A stretch of 64,000 nucleotides of DNA, taken from NCBI GenBank assembly GCA_016703745.1, contig JADJBK010000006.1, forward strand, positions 496,001 to 560,000, given 5' to 3'. The DNA is from Nitrosomonas sp. (GTDB lineage: Bacteria; Pseudomonadota; Gammaproteobacteria; Burkholderiales; Nitrosomonadaceae). How positions within the stretch are numbered: the stretch's first letter is position 1; each line of letters begins with the position of its first letter. Positions 27,623 to 36,644 of this stretch are shown one piece after another. A program made the translations under genes and the position numbers. The notes under the pieces are model-generated. The model made no database searches, was not told the DNA's origin, and saw only the letters and a list, made by a program, of their open reading frames with translations.

Positions 27623-28722
27623 TACCTCAATTTAATTTCTGTCCAGATACGGCTTAATAGGCGCCGCTGCTTGTGATCGAGCTCTTCGAGCATTTCCAGC
27701 CGGGCAAGCTGAGGAATATCAGGAAAAATGACGGGGTGACTGGAAATATCGGCACGAATATATTTTTTCGCGACCTGATTGGGATTGCCGGAACCTGTCA
27801 GGTTGGTCAATTCGGCTGAGTTTTCTCCTTCCAGCATGAAATCAATAAACTGGTGCGCAAGATCCGGTCGATGACCACTGCGATGCAGCACCATACTATC
27901 GAGTGAAAGTGTGGCGCCTTCCTTGGGAATGACAAAATCTACCGTGAATGGTCGTCCAGTTTTTTGTGCATCCTGCCCGGCCTGAAACATGTCGTTCGAA
28001 TAACCATGCGCTACCCACAGATTACCCACGGCAAGTTCGCGGATGTAGCTGGTATTATTGAATGCGGCCCAATAGGGCTTGGCGCGGATGATCAGCTCCC
28101 TGGCCTGCTGCCAGTGCCGGGGATCGGTATCGTTGACACTGTAACCCAGGTAACTGAGTGCGGCTGCCATCAATTCACGCTGACTGTCGAGTACCGTTAC
28201 CCGCCCCCTGATTTTCTGTAAATGGACTGGCTCAAAAATAATTGCCCAGCTATCCGTTGGCAGTCCCAGCTCCTCCATTTTTTCACGATTAAAACCAATG
28301 AGTGTGATGGTAGTAGCATAGGGGACCGAATACCGGTTGCCCGGATCGAACACTGTATTCAGGTAAACCTCATCGATATTATTCAGATTGGGCAACAGCG
28401 TTTTATCCAGAGATCTGAGCATACTCTGTCGAATCAGCGTATCCATGGCATTGCCGGTTGGTACAAGCAGATCGTAGCCAGTCGCGCCAGCAGCGAGCTT
28501 GGCGAGTAACTCCTCATTGTCGGCATAGTAATCCTGGGTTACCTGGCAGCGGCATCGCTGCTCGAAACGGCGTAGCGTTTCGGGACCAATGTAATTGTTC
28601 CAGTTGAACAGGCGCAGTACATTATCGGCACGATTACTATCAGCTTCCGGCTGCGGCGAGCAGGCGGTGAGCAAACCGATTAGCAGCCCTGTCAATCCAT
28701 ACAGAATGATGCCTCGTTTCAC
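27622..28722 (-). CDS. potD: spermidine/putrescine ABC transporter substrate-binding protein
   Basis: I start it at the GTG at 28722 (VKRGIILYGL...LLTAC), which gives a lipoprotein signal with cysteine at 21 and has a GGGAG site upstream; the longer frame runs into potC. The 366-residue protein contains LRLFNWNNYIGPETL, YDLLVPTGNAMDTL, and NLWVAHGYSNDMFQA, typical of PotD/PotF. It would bind polyamine in the periplasm. A lipid anchor, rather than a soluble form, is suggested by the lipobox. Confidence 0.91.
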   Translation of the reverse strand: MKRGIILYGLTGLLIGLLTACSPQPEADSNRADNVLRLFNWNNYIGPETLRRFEQRCRCQVTQDYYADNEELLAKLAAGATGYDLLVPTGNAMDTLIRQSMLRSLDKTLLPNLNNIDEVYLNTVFDPGNRYSVPYATTITLIGFNREKMEELGLPTDSWAIIFEPVHLQKIRGRVTVLDSQRELMAAALSYLGYSVNDTDPRHWQQARELIIRAKPYWAAFNNTSYIRELAVGNLWVAHGYSNDMFQAGQDAQKTGRPFTVDFVIPKEGATLSLDSMVLHRSGHRPDLAHQFIDFMLEGENSAELTNLTGSGNPNQVAKKYIRADISSHPVIFPDIPQLARLEMLEELDHKQRRLLSRIWTEIKLR

Positions 28723-28726
28723 GCAC

Positions 28727-29503
28727 TTATCTCCCGTGCAGAATAGTTTTGTCGAAGCGAGTGGCGAGCATAACCAAAACAAGTGTCAGCAACATCAATA
28801 AGGTGGATATCGCATTCACCTCCGGTGTAACCGCGATCTTAATCATGGTGTAAATCTGGATAGGCAGAATTGGTTCACCCACGCCCTTGGTGAAAAACGT
28901 GATCACAAAATCATCGATTGACAGCGTAAATGACATCAACGCACCGGCGATGATGGCTGGCATGATAAGTGGCAGGGTGATCAGCCGGAAAGTTTGCCAC
29001 GGAGTAGCGCCAAGATCGCGTGCCGCTTCGAAAATGCTGTCATCCATTCCCTGCAGCCGCGCCCGTACAATAATAGCAACAAATCCGACACTGAACGTCG
29101 TGTGAGCAATAATGACCGAAATCAGCCCCAATGTCATATTGAGCACCTGCAGAAAAAACAGTAACAGGGATACCCCAAGCAGAATTTCTGGCATCGCAAC
29201 CGGTGAAAAGGCCAGGATAGGCAAAACCTTGAGACGGTAGCGATGAATCGCTAATCCCGCCATGGTGCCAAGTGTAGTTGCAAGCACGCTGGCGCTGACC
29301 GCGATGATGAGTGAGTTGCGTGCGGCGATCAGTATCTCTTCATTGCGAAATAGCTTGTGATACCAGTCAAGGGTAAATCCGACCCATTCCGCATTGAGAC
29401 GCGAATCATTAAACGAATAAACGACTACGATGATCAACGGAATGTAGAGAAAGGCATACACCAATATGGCCATCAGCCACAGCAAAAAATTTGGATGTCT
29501 CAT
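28727..29503 (-). CDS. potC: polyamine ABC transporter permease PotC
   Basis: I start it at the ATG at 29503 (MRHPNFLLWLMA), which overlaps the potB stop by four bases. The 258-residue protein has six predicted membrane helices and the binding-protein-dependent transport signature EAARDLGATPWQTFRLITLPL that docks to the ATPase. It partners PotB as the inner-membrane channel. Confidence 0.92.
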   Translation of the reverse strand: MRHPNFLLWLMAILVYAFLYIPLIIVVVYSFNDSRLNAEWVGFTLDWYHKLFRNEEILIAARNSLIIAVSASVLATTLGTMAGLAIHRYRLKVLPILAFSPVAMPEILLGVSLLLFFLQVLNMTLGLISVIIAHTTFSVGFVAIIVRARLQGMDDSIFEAARDLGATPWQTFRLITLPLIMPAIIAGALMSFTLSIDDFVITFFTKGVGEPILPIQIYTMIKIAVTPEVNAISTLLMLLTLVLVMLATRFDKTILHGR

Positions 29504-30414
29504 GTTGATGAGGAAGAGACTGCAACGCGCGGACGGGCAAGCCATGCGGCAAAACCAGCAACAGCCATAACCACCAACATCAGCATGATAGAAAGTGTTG
29601 CACCAAATGGCCAGTCGCGCGTGCCGAGAAACTGGTCTTTGATCAGGTTGCCGATCAGGATATCACCGGTTCCACCAAGAATATCCGGCACGGCAAACAT
29701 GCCCAATACCGGTATGAACACCAATGCGGCACCGGAGAACACGCCGGGTACCGATTGCGGCCAGGTAACGCGCCAGAAGCGTTGCCAGCGATTTGCCCCC
29801 AGATCCTGAGCCGCATCAAGCAAGACCGGATCATGCTTCTCCAGGTTGGTGTAAAGCGGCAGAATCATGAAAGGCAGGTGGATATAAACCATCCCCACCA
29901 ATACCGAAAATGGGGAAAACAGCAGCATCACCGGCGGAAATTCCATCCATGCCAGCAGGCTGTTGACAGCATGATTGAGCCCCGATTCCGGCCCGAGAAT
30001 GATCATCCAGGCATAGATACGGACCAGAAAATTGCTGGCAAACGGCAAGATCACCAGCAGGATCATCAGATTGCGATGACGCTTATCGCTGCGGGCAATG
30101 AGCAGTGCTAGCGGATAGGCAAGCAGCAGGCAGATCAGGGTTGTTACCGCAGCAACGAGAAAGGATTTCAGAAATATCTCGGCGTAGAGCGTATCACCCC
30201 AAAAAAAACGGTAGGTTTCCAGCGTCAGCCCATACAAATCCGATGGCGCCCCTGCGGCAAGATCAGAAGCACTCAACGGAGCAAGCCCACCAAATTCACC
30301 GGGAAAGCGAAATGATGTCACAAACATGATCAGGCTGGGCGCAACAAAAAATACCAGCAAAAACAGCATAGGCGGAAGGCTGATGAGCCACTTGACTCGA
30401 TTCTGGCGGTGCAT
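29500..30414 (-). CDS. potB: polyamine ABC transporter permease PotB
   Basis: The 304-residue protein has about six membrane helices and the ATPase-docking loop DAAQDLGANRWQRFWRVTWPQ. It starts three bases after the potA stop and overlaps potC, so potABCD forms one tightly packed leftward operon. Confidence 0.92.
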   Translation of the reverse strand: MHRQNRVKWLISLPPMLFLLVFFVAPSLIMFVTSFRFPGEFGGLAPLSASDLAAGAPSDLYGLTLETYRFFWGDTLYAEIFLKSFLVAAVTTLICLLLAYPLALLIARSDKRHRNLMILLVILPFASNFLVRIYAWMIILGPESGLNHAVNSLLAWMEFPPVMLLFSPFSVLVGMVYIHLPFMILPLYTNLEKHDPVLLDAAQDLGANRWQRFWRVTWPQSVPGVFSGAALVFIPVLGMFAVPDILGGTGDILIGNLIKDQFLGTRDWPFGATLSIMLMLVVMAVAGFAAWLARPRVAVSSSST

Positions 30415-30417
30415 GCT

Positions 30418-31506
30418 CTATCCGTCCCTAAGAAATTGCACGGCTGTCATCGGCCAGGACACAGTCACCGTGTCCCCTACTTCGAAGAATCGCGCCACAC
30501 CCGGCGTCGCATTGGCCAACAGAGCTTCCAGACGAACACCATTGATTAATTCGATCACATAGGTAGTAACATCACCGACATAGAGAAAATCCGATACCCT
30601 GCCAGTAAATGTATGCACTGCTTCTGAATTTTGAGAGGTGCGGTGCAGGCTGATTTGTTCTGGTCGAATGGCGATCACACCTTGATCACCGATAGCTACC
30701 TTTTTGTTTGCAGGCAACGATAACACCCCAAGCGACTCTATCTGTAGAGTCATCATGGCATCAGTCAATTGCATGACTTCTGCACTGAGTAAATTGATCT
30801 TACCGATAAAATCCGCCACAAAACGGCTGACTGGCTGGCTGTAAATGATACTCGGCTCATCTATCTGCTCCACTCTCCCCTGATTCATAACCGCGATGCG
30901 TTGCGATAGCGCGAGCGCTTCATCCTGGGAATGCGTGACGAAGATAAAGGTAATACCGACTTCTTTTTGCAGATTAATCAGCTCACGCTGTAAATCCTCA
31001 CGCAGTTTTGCATCCAGCGCACCTAACGGTTCATCCAGCAATAGCAAACGAGGACGATTGATCAGTCCGCGTGCAAGTGCGACACGCTGCTTTTGCCCAC
31101 CGGACAACTCATGTGGATAACGTTGTGCAAAACTGGATAAGCGGACTTCTTCAATGGTCCGACTGACTCGATCAGTTATCTCGGCTGGAGCAACCTTAGC
31201 CATCTGCAGAGGGAAAGCAATGTTCTGCGCTACAGTCATGTGCGGAAACAGCGCGTAACTCTGAAAAACGGTGTGGATGGGACGTTTCTCGGGTGCCAGC
31301 CTGGTAATATCGTGGCCATCGAGCAAAATCTGACCGGAATCCGGCGTATCAAATCCGGCAATCATGCGCAACAAGGTGGTTTTCCCACAGCCAGACGGCC
31401 CCAGAAGCGTAAAAAACTCGCCTTTGGTGATGCTCAGACTAATGTTATCGACCGCAACAAAGTCGTTAAAACGTCGGGTGAGATTGTGCAGTTCCAGTAA
31501 TGCCAT
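30418..31506 (-). CDS. potA: polyamine ABC transporter ATPase
   Basis: The 362-residue ATPase shows Walker A GPSGCGKTT, the Q-loop, signature LSGGQKQRVALARGL, Walker B LLLLDEPLGALD and a C-terminal TOBE domain (about 280-355: VIAIRPEQISL). It energises polyamine import on the cytosolic side and is the first gene of the pot operon. Confidence 0.94.
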   Translation of the reverse strand: MALLELHNLTRRFNDFVAVDNISLSITKGEFFTLLGPSGCGKTTLLRMIAGFDTPDSGQILLDGHDITRLAPEKRPIHTVFQSYALFPHMTVAQNIAFPLQMAKVAPAEITDRVSRTIEEVRLSSFAQRYPHELSGGQKQRVALARGLINRPRLLLLDEPLGALDAKLREDLQRELINLQKEVGITFIFVTHSQDEALALSQRIAVMNQGRVEQIDEPSIIYSQPVSRFVADFIGKINLLSAEVMQLTDAMMTLQIESLGVLSLPANKKVAIGDQGVIAIRPEQISLHRTSQNSEAVHTFTGRVSDFLYVGDVTTYVIELINGVRLEALLANATPGVARFFEVGDTVTVSWPMTAVQFLRDG

Positions 31507-31557
31507 GGCTAGACTGAGTCAAAAAGGCGGATTCTAGCAAAATCAGGTTTTCACAGG

Positions 31558-33072
31558 CTACAAATAAATATTAGCAAGCAGTAGCGCTGCCAGGAGCGCC
31601 GCCAGTAACGCGAGTAAACGGCTTTGCCGTTTTTCCTGCTTGACGAGTTCCCCCAATTTTTCTTCCAGACTCTGTGCGCGTTCCTGGCTCAGATTGTAAT
31701 GCAGCAGTCGTGGAAACTGTGGCAAGATCGTTGCCCAGTTTGGCGCTTCCTTTTGCAGCTGGCTGATCAGCCCACGAAACCCAACCTGCTCCGCCATCCA
31801 GTTTTCAAGAAAAGGCTTCGCGGTTTTCCACAGATCCAGATCCGGATCAAGATCGCGCCCCAATCCTTCAATATTCAGCAAGGTTTTCTGCAGCAATACC
31901 AACTGTGGCTGAATCTCAACATTAAATTGACGCGAAGCCTGAAACAAACGTAACAGCACGCGGCCAAAATAGATGTCCTTAAGGGGACGGTCAAAAATCG
32001 GCTCACACACCGCACGAATAGCCGCCTCAAAATCATCAACCCGGGTATCTCTTGGTGCCCAGCCCGCTTCAACATGCGCCTGTGCAACACGACGATAATC
32101 CCGACGGAAAAAAGCCAGAAAATTTTGTGCCAGATAGTTTTTGTCCTCATCACTGAGAGACCCCATGATGCCAAAATCAACCGCGATATAACAGCCATTA
32201 CTACCCACAAAAATATTTCCCGGATGCATGTCGGCATGAAAATAACCATCCCGAAACACCTGGGTAAAAAATATTTCCACTCCCATACGCCCAAGCTGGT
32301 GAACATCGATTCCCTGTGCGCGCAACTCATCGACATGGCTGATAGGTGTGCCAATAACACGTTCCATGACCATGACTTCCGGATGGCAATAATCCCAGTA
32401 GACCTCGGGAACCAGCAACAATGGAGAATTGAGAAAATTGCGGCGCAGCTGGCTGCAGTTGGCCGCCTCACGGACCAGATCAAGTTCGTCTTCCAGATGG
32501 CGGGCAAATTCCGAAACGACTTCACGCAGCTTCAGCCGCTTGCCGTCAGGCCAGACCGCCTCCAGCAGCCACGCAGCAGTTTCCATCAGAGCAACATCGT
32601 GAGCAATTACCGGTGCAATGTCAGGGCGAAGAATTTTGACGGCAGCCAGAGAGCCATTCTGTAAAACCGCATAATGCACCTGTGCTACCGATGCGCTGGC
32701 AACCGGTGTTTCCTCAAACTCAAGAAAAATTTCATGAACCGGGCGGCCATAAACCTTTTCCAGAATACCGATTGCCTGTTTCGATGGAAAGGGAGGAACC
32801 CGATCCTGTAAATAGGCCAGCTCGTCGGCAAAATCAGGGGCAAGCAGATCGCGGCGGGTAGAAAGCATCTGCCCGAACTTGATGAAAATTGGCCCCAACG
32901 CCTCCAGCGCCAGACGCAATCTCACCGCACGCGGCAATTTCAGCCCACCACGGAATGGCAGCAACCTGCTGATTTTGCAGAGTGCGCGCACGCGCAGTTG
33001 GCAAAGCACCACTTCATCCAGACCAAAGCGCAAGGCGATCAGGATGATTTTAAACAATCGGAAAAAACGCAT
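31558..33072 (-). CDS. ubiB: UbiB-type ubiquinone biosynthesis accessory kinase-like protein
   Basis: The 504-residue protein has the family motif IFIKFGQMLSTRRDLLAPD (near 72-90), an alanine-rich nucleotide loop (PVASASVAQVHYA), HADMHPGNIFV and AVDFGIMG, followed by two C-terminal hydrophobic segments. UbiB belongs to the atypical ADCK/ABC1 kinases and is needed for aerobic ubiquinone synthesis, probably as an ATPase. No ubiE or ubiJ is next to it here. Confidence 0.93.
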   Translation of the reverse strand: MRFFRLFKIILIALRFGLDEVVLCQLRVRALCKISRLLPFRGGLKLPRAVRLRLALEALGPIFIKFGQMLSTRRDLLAPDFADELAYLQDRVPPFPSKQAIGILEKVYGRPVHEIFLEFEETPVASASVAQVHYAVLQNGSLAAVKILRPDIAPVIAHDVALMETAAWLLEAVWPDGKRLKLREVVSEFARHLEDELDLVREAANCSQLRRNFLNSPLLLVPEVYWDYCHPEVMVMERVIGTPISHVDELRAQGIDVHQLGRMGVEIFFTQVFRDGYFHADMHPGNIFVGSNGCYIAVDFGIMGSLSDEDKNYLAQNFLAFFRRDYRRVAQAHVEAGWAPRDTRVDDFEAAIRAVCEPIFDRPLKDIYFGRVLLRLFQASRQFNVEIQPQLVLLQKTLLNIEGLGRDLDPDLDLWKTAKPFLENWMAEQVGFRGLISQLQKEAPNWATILPQFPRLLHYNLSQERAQSLEEKLGELVKQEKRQSRLLALLAALLAALLLANIYL

Positions 33073-33211
33073 GAATATTGGCCTGGTTCAAAAAAACAGA
33101 TCAGAGGTTATTTAAAAACCCATCTTTCGATAACAGCAGCATGATGAGACAGAAAACCCCTTGAGTATTGCTAACCAAACCGTTTATCGCATGGCCAGGT
33201 ACATCATATGT

Positions 33212-33667
33212 TCAGGAGCTCATCGCCGGGTTATCCTGATTAAGACTGTTACGATTGTAATCTGTTTCAGTTTGTATGCAGGCAGTAAAATTCACGTTAC
33301 CCAGATGGGTGATGATGACATTCGATAATGTTGTGTCGCTCTGCTGAGCCAGATCCGCCAGAATCTCCCATGCCTGATGGCTCAGGCTAATCGTCTTAAG
33401 GGGTTGTAACTGTCGATTCTCCTGCACGTCACATCCAACTGAAATCGCTTGCCTAAGCTGCTCCCATTGCACATCATTCAGCCATTTTTCGCACCAGGCA
33501 TTCATTCCATCCGGATCAATCAAACTACCAAAATATTCTTGTTTCGCAATTAACTGTTGATTCTCATCAACCCCAATCCATTGAGGTTCTTGAGTAAGTT
33601 TCTGCTCAACAAAAGCAATAGCAGCATGTCGATCCTGCCGCCGGATGACATATTGACCTACCTTCAT
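33212..33667 (-). CDS. small protein with a MatP-like ribbon-helix-helix C-terminus
   Basis: From the ATG at 33667 (GAGGA nine bases upstream) the protein is 151 residues; 15 bases further upstream another ATG has poorer spacing. It has no signal peptide. Residues about 70-125 read WLNDVQWEQLRQAI...KTISLSHQAWEILADLAQQSDTTLSNVI. From memory this resembles the helical plus ribbon-helix-helix part of MatP (KSIDL...VWQRLAGLARRRGKTLSETI), the terminus-macrodomain organiser. The N-terminal 60 residues match nothing I know, and the C-terminal 30 are low-complexity. DNA binding is inferred; a MatP function is not shown. Confidence 0.65.
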   Translation of the reverse strand: MKVGQYVIRRQDRHAAIAFVEQKLTQEPQWIGVDENQQLIAKQEYFGSLIDPDGMNAWCEKWLNDVQWEQLRQAISVGCDVQENRQLQPLKTISLSHQAWEILADLAQQSDTTLSNVIITHLGNVNFTACIQTETDYNRNSLNQDNPAMSS

Positions 33668-33836
33668 TTTTCGAATCCTCATTTTCTATTTATTGACTGT
33701 TGTTAATAACTTATAGGCCGATATTACAAGGGAATCTCACTGAAATGCAATGTTGAATCCCCAGGTTGTGTTGTTATTTATCACAGATACTTTCAGAGGG
33801 AATGAGAAATAAACAGTGTTCACAGTTTTATTCACA

Positions 33837-33864
33837 TCAACAATCGCATGGATCATGCCGTAAT
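33837..33864 (+). promoter_or_regulatory. weak sigma28-like site before cheA
   Basis: TCAA, 16 bases, then GCCGTAAT resembles the flagellar TAAA-N15-GCCGATAA promoter with mismatches. It lies about 30 bases before the cheA ATG, where such a promoter would be expected. Tentative. Confidence 0.25.
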
Positions 33865-33893
33865 TTACCGGAAACTTTCTGAAGGGAGTCACA

Positions 33894-35996
33894 ATGAGCG
33901 CTGATCTTGAGCAGTTTTACCAGATATTTTTTGAGGAAGCCAGCGAGCTGCTGGCGGAGATGGAAACCCTTCTGCTTGGACTGGACGTGCAATCTCCAGA
34001 TCCGGAAGATCTGAATGCCATTTTTAGGGCGGCACATTCCATTAAAGGTGGCGCTGGCACGTTTGGTTTTACAGATATGACCGAAATGACGCATATGCTG
34101 GAATCATTGCTGGACAAATTACGCAAAGGTGAATTGACATTACGCAGTGAAATGGTTGATGCCTTTTTACAGGCGAGTGATGTTTTGAAGCAGCAATTGA
34201 ATGGCCATAGTGGTGAAGGACAGGTCAATTCCGCCGAGGCAATGGTCGCTTCCCAAAAACTGAAAGAATTGATGACCGCAACTGCCGTAAATGAAGCCGC
34301 CCTCCTCTCTGCTGTAACAGAATTAAATAAGGCACCCGAATATTCTCTGCACGAAACGCCCGCCACGCAAGCGATTCCACCGACCAATAGCAATGCCCCA
34401 GAAGAAGCTTCCGCAAACATACCAATCACGTACCGCATCCATTTTTCCTGCCAGAATCTGAGCGACGTGGTGATGACAAAACTGCTGGCTGATCTGGCTC
34501 GGCAGAGCAGTCTTGAGAATTTGAGTGCGCCACAACAACAGGAGATCTGCTGTCTGAAACTCACCACAATGGAGAGTGAGGAAGATATTTGGGAAGCACT
34601 GGCTTTTATCGTTGATCCGGTTACGCTGGTTATCGAAGCCGAAGTAACTGCTCAAGCACCAGCTGACAATATCTCACCCGCTGCTGACAAACCGGCTGTC
34701 ATGATGAATGCGCCGCCAGCCGGAACAGCTGCGGAAACAATCAAGACTGACCCGCCAGCCGAATCAGTTAAAACACCGGCGGAACCAGCCAGGCCCAAGG
34801 CGGCAGCCAGCAGTGAATCGTCTTCCATTCGTGTCAGCATTGAGAAAGTGGATCAGATGATCAATCTCGTCGGTGAACTCGTCATTACACAGGCGATGCT
34901 GGCGCAGACAGCCTCGCAAATTGATCCGGTTATTCACGAAAAATTACTCAATGGACTAAACCAGCTCGAACGGAACACGCGGGATTTGCAGGAATCCGTG
35001 ATGTCGATCCGCATGATGCCAATCAGCTTTGTTTTCAGCCGCTTTCCCAGAGTGGTGCGAGATGTCGCGGCCAAACTGGGCAAGAAGGTCGAGCTCAAAA
35101 CCATTGGAGAAGGTACTGAATTGGATAAAGGTTTGATCGAAAAAATCACCGATCCATTAACCCATTTGATCCGTAACAGTCTCGACCATGGAATCGAGTC
35201 ACCAGAGAAAAGAGTGGCGCTTGGCAAACCGGCGCAGGGCACGATCACGCTGCGTGCCTCGCACCAGGGTGGCAGCATCGTTATCGAGGTGATGGATGAT
35301 GGCGCCGGTCTCAACGCTGAAAAGATTCTGGCCAAGGCACGCGAGCGTGGTCTGCCAATCAGCGAAACCATAACGGATCAGGAAATATGGATGCTGATTT
35401 TTGAAGCAGGCTTCTCCACGGCGGAGGTCATAACCGATGTTTCTGGCCGGGGTGTCGGCATGGATGTGGTCAAACGCAATATTCAGGCACTGGGCGGACG
35501 TGTCGAAATTAATTCCACCCTTGGTCAGGGCACAAAAATATCCATTCGCCTTCCCCTGACACTGGCGATTCTGGACGGATTATCGGTGTCGGTGGGCGAT
35601 CAACTGTTCATCGTGCCGCTGACCTACATTACCGAATCGCTCAAGCCGCAGGCAGCAGATATTCGTACCGTCAGAGGACAGGGACGAGTGGTACAGGTAC
35701 GGGGCGAGTATCTTCCGGTCATCGCCCTGCATGAGGTACTCGGATTGCAGCCAGCCGCAGCACAGATTCATGAAGGAATCCTGGTCATTCTCGACGCCGA
35801 AGGCTGCAAGGCCGCTATGTTCGTCGATGCTCTGATCGGGCAGCATCAGGTTGTCATCAAAAGTCTGGAGAGTAATTATCGCCGGGTACAAGGCGTATCC
35901 GGCGCGACCATCATGGGAGATGGCAGTGTTGCGCTGATTCTTGACGCAGCCGCACTGGTCAGCATGATCAAACAGTCACAGGCAGATGCCGCCTGA
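33894..35996 (+). CDS. cheA: chemotaxis histidine kinase CheA
   Basis: The 700-residue kinase has an Hpt (P1) domain with phospho-accepting His48 in AAHSIKGGAGTFGF, a middle region, an alanine/proline-rich linker (about 255-310), the dimerisation helices (EKVDQMINLVGELVITQ), the HATPase domain with N-box HLIRNSLDHGIE and G-box DDGAGL, and a C-terminal CheW-like P5. It phosphorylates CheY and CheB in response to receptors. GAAGGGAG precedes the ATG. It heads a seven-gene che operon that lacks cheY and cheZ. Confidence 0.96.
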   Translation: MSADLEQFYQIFFEEASELLAEMETLLLGLDVQSPDPEDLNAIFRAAHSIKGGAGTFGFTDMTEMTHMLESLLDKLRKGELTLRSEMVDAFLQASDVLKQQLNGHSGEGQVNSAEAMVASQKLKELMTATAVNEAALLSAVTELNKAPEYSLHETPATQAIPPTNSNAPEEASANIPITYRIHFSCQNLSDVVMTKLLADLARQSSLENLSAPQQQEICCLKLTTMESEEDIWEALAFIVDPVTLVIEAEVTAQAPADNISPAADKPAVMMNAPPAGTAAETIKTDPPAESVKTPAEPARPKAAASSESSSIRVSIEKVDQMINLVGELVITQAMLAQTASQIDPVIHEKLLNGLNQLERNTRDLQESVMSIRMMPISFVFSRFPRVVRDVAAKLGKKVELKTIGEGTELDKGLIEKITDPLTHLIRNSLDHGIESPEKRVALGKPAQGTITLRASHQGGSIVIEVMDDGAGLNAEKILAKARERGLPISETITDQEIWMLIFEAGFSTAEVITDVSGRGVGMDVVKRNIQALGGRVEINSTLGQGTKISIRLPLTLAILDGLSVSVGDQLFIVPLTYITESLKPQAADIRTVRGQGRVVQVRGEYLPVIALHEVLGLQPAAAQIHEGILVILDAEGCKAAMFVDALIGQHQVVIKSLESNYRRVQGVSGATIMGDGSVALILDAAALVSMIKQSQADAA

Positions 35997-36078
35997 TAAA
36001 AAAATCAAATTCTTCACACAATATGCCGTTTAACACGTTACCGAAGCAGGCTTACAAAAGGACAAAGGAGCAGGCCCC

Positions 36079-36588
36079 ATGCAGCAAACACAAACCCATG
36101 CAGCGGGAAGTGAATTGCCCAATTCAATATTGGGTTCGGCCAACAGTGAATTTCTGACATTCCGGCTAGGCAAGGAAGAATATGGTATCGATATTCTGAA
36201 AGTTCAGGAAATCCGGGGCTATGACGCGATTACCCGCATTGCCAACGCGCCTGAATTCATCAAGGGGGTGGTCAATCTCCGTGGAGTGATCGTGCCAATC
36301 GTTGATATGCGGATCAAATTCAATCTGGGCGAAGCTCATTATGACCAGTTCACGGTCGTCATCATTCTGAATTTATCCGGTCGGGTGGTAGGCATTGTTG
36401 TGGACAGCGTTTCCGATGTCATCAATCTGGAGAGGGAACAGGTACGCACCACTCCACAATTTGGCGCAGTCATTGATACCGAATACATCATGGGGCTGGG
36501 AACGGTGGAAGATCGCATGTTAATCCTGGTAAATATCGAGAAACTGATGGGCAGTCAGGATATGGGGCTGCTGGATACGGCCAGTTGA
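36079..36588 (+). CDS. cheW: chemotaxis coupling protein CheW
   Basis: This 169-residue, single CheW-domain protein (FRLGKEEYGIDILKVQEIRG, FIKGVVNLRGVIVPIVD) links receptors to CheA. Length is normal. It lies 82 bases after cheA and 56 before the first receptor gene. Confidence 0.95.
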   Translation: MQQTQTHAAGSELPNSILGSANSEFLTFRLGKEEYGIDILKVQEIRGYDAITRIANAPEFIKGVVNLRGVIVPIVDMRIKFNLGEAHYDQFTVVIILNLSGRVVGIVVDSVSDVINLEREQVRTTPQFGAVIDTEYIMGLGTVEDRMLILVNIEKLMGSQDMGLLDTAS

Positions 36589-36644
36589 ACAGATTCAGGC
36601 AATAGTATTTTCAAAGATTACTTATCTTATTCCAGGGAGTACAC

